From Melampsora larici-populina 98AG31 (taxonomy: Eukaryota; Basidiomycota; Pucciniomycetes; Pucciniales; Melampsoraceae): DNA of 64,000 bases. The DNA is taken from assembly GCF_000204055.1 (NCBI RefSeq), contig NW_006768810.1, positions 104,632 to 168,631 of the forward strand, written 5' to 3'. The position numbers and the translations under genes are program-made. The notes beneath the pieces are model-generated. The model had not been told where the DNA came from and did no database searches. It saw nothing but the letters and a program-made list of their open reading frames with translations. Shown piece after piece: positions 59,641 through 64,000 of the stretch; positions within the stretch are counted from its first letter, which is position 1, and each line of letters opens with the position of its first letter.

Positions 59641-60180
59641 ACGATTCCACAACGTGCGTCATCCGCTAGACAACCTCTACCAGAAGGACTCTACCTTGAA
59701 GTCGATTTAGCTTCTACTCGTTCATTTCTTTCTTATAAATCTAACGATTTAAAAATGGCGTTCACGGACTCTGATTATAAAACCGAAGCCAGACAGCTGA
59801 TTCAGAAAGCAGCTTATTCGAGATTTGCCGCCGCTCAATACGAGATGGGATGGTTATATGAGTATTCATAACTAAATTTCGTCATTTTGATCCATTGTTA
59901 TCGGTGGAATATTATACTTTGGCTTCCAAGCAAGTTAGTTGTATGAAGTTTTCCGGCGTCTCAATAGCAATAATAGCATTGCACAAAAGGTTCCAATAAT
60001 GTCTCTCCTTGTCCTGCTTTTGAAATACAGGGAGAGATCAAAGCCGATATGCCACTATCTAAATGGTTCCTCTGTGGTGCTGAAGGTTACTTCACTCCAA
60101 TTAGAAGATCAAGATCGAAAGTTTTCTGGGATATCAAAAGAGAATTGAAATTATTTGAATATGATGGAATTTGTACAAGC
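59641..60180 (+). pseudogene. Sel1-repeat protein fragment, frame-broken
   Basis: The first segment (59641 to about 59870) encodes a Sel1-like helix pair (ARQLIQKAAYSRFAAAQYEM, GWLYEYS) and then meets a TAA. The family reading resumes in another frame as FDPLLSVEYYTLASKQ. A GTTAGT...CAG intron ends at 60030, and the next exon continues with ADMPLSKWFLCGAEGYF. Sel1 repeats are alpha-alpha solenoids used as adaptors, for example in chitin synthase regulators. With a frame change and no clear start, this is most likely a decayed copy. Confidence 0.6.
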
Positions 60181-60848
60181 AAGAAAGCAAGAAAACCCAT
60201 TGGTGTTTGCTTTTGTTTGTTTGTGAAATGTGTTTTTACTTTTTATAAGACAAATTTCTATGATGTTTCTCTTATAATCTTTTTGAAGTAGTTTCTTTTT
60301 ATAACATTCAAACTTGCTTGTCTTTATGTTTTAATGAAGTTTGAATTGATTGGAATCAAAGATTTTGGAGGTATTTGTGTTAAAAGAAAAGAACAAGAGA
60401 AGTTTTTCCTTTGTCTTCTTTGCAAAGGTTTTTGTAGTAAACAGGAGTGTGTTGGCATGGTGAAAGGGAAAGATATAATGAGCAACACGTTGACACTCTA
60501 TTCTAATATATATCATGAGCAATCAATATCTTCCTATCAACAACAGGTCAAAGAATTGAAGTTACTATGAAGAAGTTGTTCTGGCAGTTTGCTGATAGGT
60601 TTTTCAAATCTCAATGTCGTGAGCAGATGAGAGACATACACATTGTCTCTCATCTTGATATACTTTGAAATATACTCTCTTGGTCAAGGGGTTGTATTTG
60701 ATCTGTCAATGATTCAATTGTCAATCTGCCTGGTAATGTATATGAGAGCTGAGCAGCTATTTGACTCGCAACTGACAGAGGAATAGATTAGATCTGCAAC
60801 TAGTGCAAAATGAAGAAAGAATGAAGAAGTATATACAAGAAGAAAAAT
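60181..60848. other. Intergenic, nothing recognised
   Basis: AT-rich spacer, including the 3' flank of the Tet-like gene. Confidence 0.45.
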
Positions 60849-62093
60849 TTACAACTTGTCCAGTTTGACCTGGACCTGCTGGTCATAGCCTTTGACACGA
60901 TCCTGGGTGTACAATTCCCATTCCTCACTGGACATCTTCTCTTTTTTCAACATCAGGGCCTTCCCCATATTCACCAATTTAGAAGATACTTGACATGAAG
61001 AGCCAAATCGTGTCAATGGAGCCTTTGACGGAGGAATTTTGCGGCCCAATCCATTTTTGGTGCTCGACTTGAGAGTAAAGTGTTTGACCTGGGTATTCCA
61101 GACCATCTCAACTACACCGTTGCATTCATCAAAGTTGATACCAACTGAGTAGTCTGGTAGAGAAAAGATAGCACCTGTGATGTAACAGTTGCGGGGTTCC
61201 TTGACTATGTCGTGGATCTTGCCAGTTGACCTATTGACACGTGCAAACATTCCAAAAGCATATGGTGTGGCATCTTTGTCGCAATGTGCCTTATTGGTGA
61301 AGTTGTCACGAGTAATAGCTACGCTGGAAGCCCACACTTGACCGTTGGCTGATGTCTCCCAGTCAGGAGAATCAAAAGAGGGAACATGTCCATTAGCTGC
61401 TATTTTGGAATTTGCTTCGAATGCTGTCATGGATAGAGTGGCGAATCTCTCTGCCCAGAAATCTTTGGCACAAGGAAGATGGAGGAAGCTGCGCTCAATG
61501 TCAAGCCAGATTCTGTCCTCTGAATGAGATGTTGCATGGTTGAGGGCATAGTGACCTAAAAAATAAACTGGAGTCAGCTCATATTGAATGTAGAACAATT
61601 TATATAACATAAACTTACCAACATCCTTTCCAGCATCCGCAGCTATGCCAGCTCCACAGCGCCAACCTAAAGCTCTCATGTCACCATACTTTCTAATTCC
61701 TTGTAAAGCACCGTTGTTGGTGACATGTCCTCTGGAAATACCATGTAGATAAAAGGTGGAGATTGATGATTGAAATAATGCATAGAGCTCTGGATGCATA
61801 TCACTAAAATTGTTGAACCGGGCAATCAAGAGCAGGTCAAGAGTGGTTTTGTCAACAAGAACCACAGTACCATGGCTGAATATCTTCATCGGCGCAGAGA
61901 CAAGTTCTTCTTTGGACTTCTTATTGACAAAAAAAAACTTGGCAGTCTCCGGTAGTCCATATTCATAGGCGATTTGTTTTCTACGGGTGTTTTCTTTTTG
62001 AATCCTTAGTTCAACGCGCCGTTTCTTTCCTTGGATGTCCTTCTCGTTTCTCTTTTGCAAATCGTACTTTTGCTTCGACGGTGATTTAGGCAT
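60849..62093 (-). CDS. Tet-like 2OG-Fe(II) dioxygenase
   Basis: Exons 61619-62093 and 60849-61555 (63-nt intron, in-frame and open, so retention would add 21 residues) give 393 aa. Tet/JBP-type enzymes use Fe(II) and 2-oxoglutarate to oxidise a base or other substrate. The double-stranded beta-helix core shows VAITRDNFTNKAHCDKDATP, with the HxD iron ligands at H249 and D251. The distal His is probably H317 (NTQVKHFTL). The first ~45 residues are highly basic and could bind DNA. The family is strongly expanded in rusts and other basidiomycetes, often near KDZ elements. The frame is complete, so it may be active. The substrate is not predictable from sequence. Confidence 0.78.
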   Translation of the reverse strand: MPKSPSKQKYDLQKRNEKDIQGKKRRVELRIQKENTRRKQIAYEYGLPETAKFFFVNKKSKEELVSAPMKIFSHGTVVLVDKTTLDLLLIARFNNFSDMHPELYALFQSSISTFYLHGISRGHVTNNGALQGIRKYGDMRALGWRCGAGIAADAGKDVGKFMLYKLFYIQYELTPVYFLGHYALNHATSHSEDRIWLDIERSFLHLPCAKDFWAERFATLSMTAFEANSKIAANGHVPSFDSPDWETSANGQVWASSVAITRDNFTNKAHCDKDATPYAFGMFARVNRSTGKIHDIVKEPRNCYITGAIFSLPDYSVGINFDECNGVVEMVWNTQVKHFTLKSSTKNGLGRKIPPSKAPLTRFGSSCQVSSKLVNMGKALMLKKEKMSSEEWELYTQDRVKGYDQQVQVKLDKL

Positions 62094-64000
62094 TTTGTTT
62101 TGTGGTGCGAGAGGTTGGTGAGGTTGTGTGTAGTTGTTTTAGCGGAAAAGGTGCTGAGGGTAGAATAGATGATTGTAGAGTGCGAGTGAATTTGATTTGT
62201 TTGATCAAGATGGGCATTGTGGCCATCTTGATCACTTTATATTCGTTTAGGACCAACCAAAAGGTCAAAAGCATCTAACAGACGATCATGCTTTTTTATA
62301 ATCTCAATCACTCAGGACAACTAATCAATAAGTCCACTATCGTATCTCGGAGAGAAACAAAGCCCAAAAAGGCGAGTATATTAAGCAATCACGGCTTTTA
62401 GACTTTTACACCCTTTTCTTTACTCACAATAACGATTGCTGCAACGAAGAAAGCATCGTTATTGTGAACTATCGCCGCACAATTCAAGTATCTCGATCCG
62501 ATCACGACTTTTACACTCAATGGGACGTTGTGGAAAGCAATTCCTAGGATTGTGTCTTAATCTCGTATCATTCTTTTATTACATTGTAGATCAACTCATC
62601 AAAGTGAAAGAAAAGATACATAGATGACTTTCTTCAACTCTTACAAGGCACAAGGGACTGGAGCAAAATTTGAAATCCTCATAACAATTCATATTATTTT
62701 CATTATGCATTTCTCTATACTTCATTATCAAGGGACTCAAATACATACAAAAGTAAATTAAAAGAATAAATTCAAAACATCAAATGAAATACAAACCTTA
62801 GAAAAGGGGTCAGAGTCGAAAATTATCAACATTGATGTGATGCAGGAATGAAGAAAGAAAAAAAACACTTACATATAAAATCAAGCAAGACCAAACAGTT
62901 GATCTACAAGAAAACATGTGCCAAGATTGAACATTTCAAAGTGTCAGTATGATTCAGAAGAAGGAATCAAATAAGATAACAAATTGATTTTAATTACATA
63001 CCTGAATTAAAGATCATGATCAAAATTCCAATTGAATTTAAACTTCTATTTTGAGGTCCTAACTTGATACTAGATGAGAACTTGATGAATATTGAGTAAG
63101 CTATACAAACAAGAATCAAAAAAACAATCAAATTCTAAATAAATAAAGAAACAATAGAAGTAGTCAGTAGTGTGTAGGAGAGCAGAGACTGAATAGGAAA
63201 CTTACTTGGATATCATGAAGTTGATCATAGGCCAAGATCGAAATGATATACTTGATAAGTGGTTCGATTTTGGGGTCCTAATATCTAAACCTGATTGAGA
63301 GATGAAGGTGGAGATCGAAATTGAATTCAAGAATAAAGGTTGAAGTTGAAAGGGAAGAATTGAATTGATAAAATAAATAAATTTGTTTTTGGGGTTTGAA
63401 GTCAAAAGAAGGAAGGAGATTAAGTCAGTACTGAACAAGAACCAAAGCTCAGAAGGAGATAGAATGATAACTTACTTACATAATGATTAAAATCGAAATT
63501 AAGTGATTTGAGGTCTTGAGTGTTTGATTTAAATTGAAATGAACGGTCGGAATCGAAAGTGAGATGGGATAGAGGATGGTAGGAAGAAGTGTGAGGTGAT
63601 AAGGGGATGGGATCGAAATTTAAATCTATCGGACCGATTAAAATTGAATCTAAAAATGAAAGGAATCAAAGAAGAAAGAAGATGAGATTAGTAAATAAGA
63701 ACAAACAAAAGAGGGAATGAAACTTACTTACACATCAAGAGCCAGAATCGAAATTTGAAAGATTAAAGTATGAACAAAGATAAGAAAATTGAAATATAAC
63801 CTTACTTACATGAAGACCCCAAAATCGAAAATGGAATGAAGGGACATTATTGAATGAACAGTCAATATCGAGATTGATGAAGTCAAGATCTAAAGAAGAA
63901 TGGTTAAGAAAAGAACATAGAGAGTTAGTACAGTGAGAAAGTGGAGAAGATAGAAGAGGAAAGCAAACTACATACCAACATCGAACACCAGAATCGAAAT
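62094..64000. other. Right-edge region: hairpin and a ladder of splice-like motifs
   Basis: A 13-bp-arm hairpin (TCACAATAACGAT / ATCGTTATTGTGA) lies at about 62424-62466. From about 62950 to the end, the minus strand repeatedly shows a TTTCGAT motif followed by GTAAGTAAG or GTATGT donors and T-rich TAG/CAG acceptors. No coding frame runs through. It may be part of a multi-exon transcript continuing beyond the window. Confidence 0.45.

Noticed and set aside
1..64000. CRISPR arrays, bacterial operons, rRNA genes, functional tRNA genes
   Set aside because: None seen. The window is eukaryotic with spliced genes; the only tRNA-like sequence (39686-39775) is degenerate.

Overview
The window is eukaryotic and looks like a rust fungus (Pucciniales) or a close basidiomycete relative. 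It is AT-rich, its genes are split by many short GT-AG introns (about 60-140 nt), and most of it is transposable-element DNA. Two families that are amplified together in rusts and other basidiomycetes are present: a KDZ-type transposase and a Tet-like 2OG-Fe(II) oxygenase. I cannot name the species.

Layout. 1-5981: 3' part of a decayed Ty3/gypsy chromovirus with its 3' LTR. 5982-9991: gene-poor, with a 2.0 kb CACTA-like element. 9992-10762 (-): Ctr-type copper transporter. 11392-14817: a patch of non-autonomous DNA transposons (two inverted MITEs, a Mutator-like element with a second element nested in one arm, and an hAT-like element). 19466-22048 (+): SRP68, five exons. 23703-41914: three BIM1/X325-like copper proteins. 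The middle one is cut in two by a 13,986 bp transposon (26072-40057) with long terminal inverted repeats and a perfect 8-bp target duplication. This transposon carries an open 11-exon KDZ transposase (1000 aa) and an open 5-exon companion gene (626 aa). Its own right arm is interrupted by a 2.7 kb element (TA duplication) that holds a further palindromic element with a truncated Cys/His-rich gene.

42822-45030: a divergent pair, mitochondrial ribosomal protein mL38 (-) and the rRNA-processing factor CGR1 (+). 45900-49942: three paralogous small secreted proteins with two Kex2-type sites each; their C-terminal tails have diverged, one becoming extremely methionine-rich. 51653-52637 (-): a compact protein kinase. 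55128-57529 (-): a nine-exon gene of unknown function. 58234-59354 (-): a fragment of a repeat-family protein. 59641-60180: a broken Sel1-repeat gene. 60849-62093 (-): a Tet-like dioxygenase. The right edge is a non-coding-looking ladder of splice-like motifs.

How the genes fit together. Housekeeping genes (SRP68, mL38, CGR1) sit between transposon clusters. A possible theme is copper: a Ctr transporter, BIM1-like surface copper proteins and a Met-rich secreted protein lie within 40 kb. A Ctr/BIM1 partnership is known in Cryptococcus; a link here is inference. The most striking object is the apparently intact 14 kb KDZ element, which split a coding exon exactly between two codons. Exon coordinates were derived by hand from splice signals, reading frame and family similarity.
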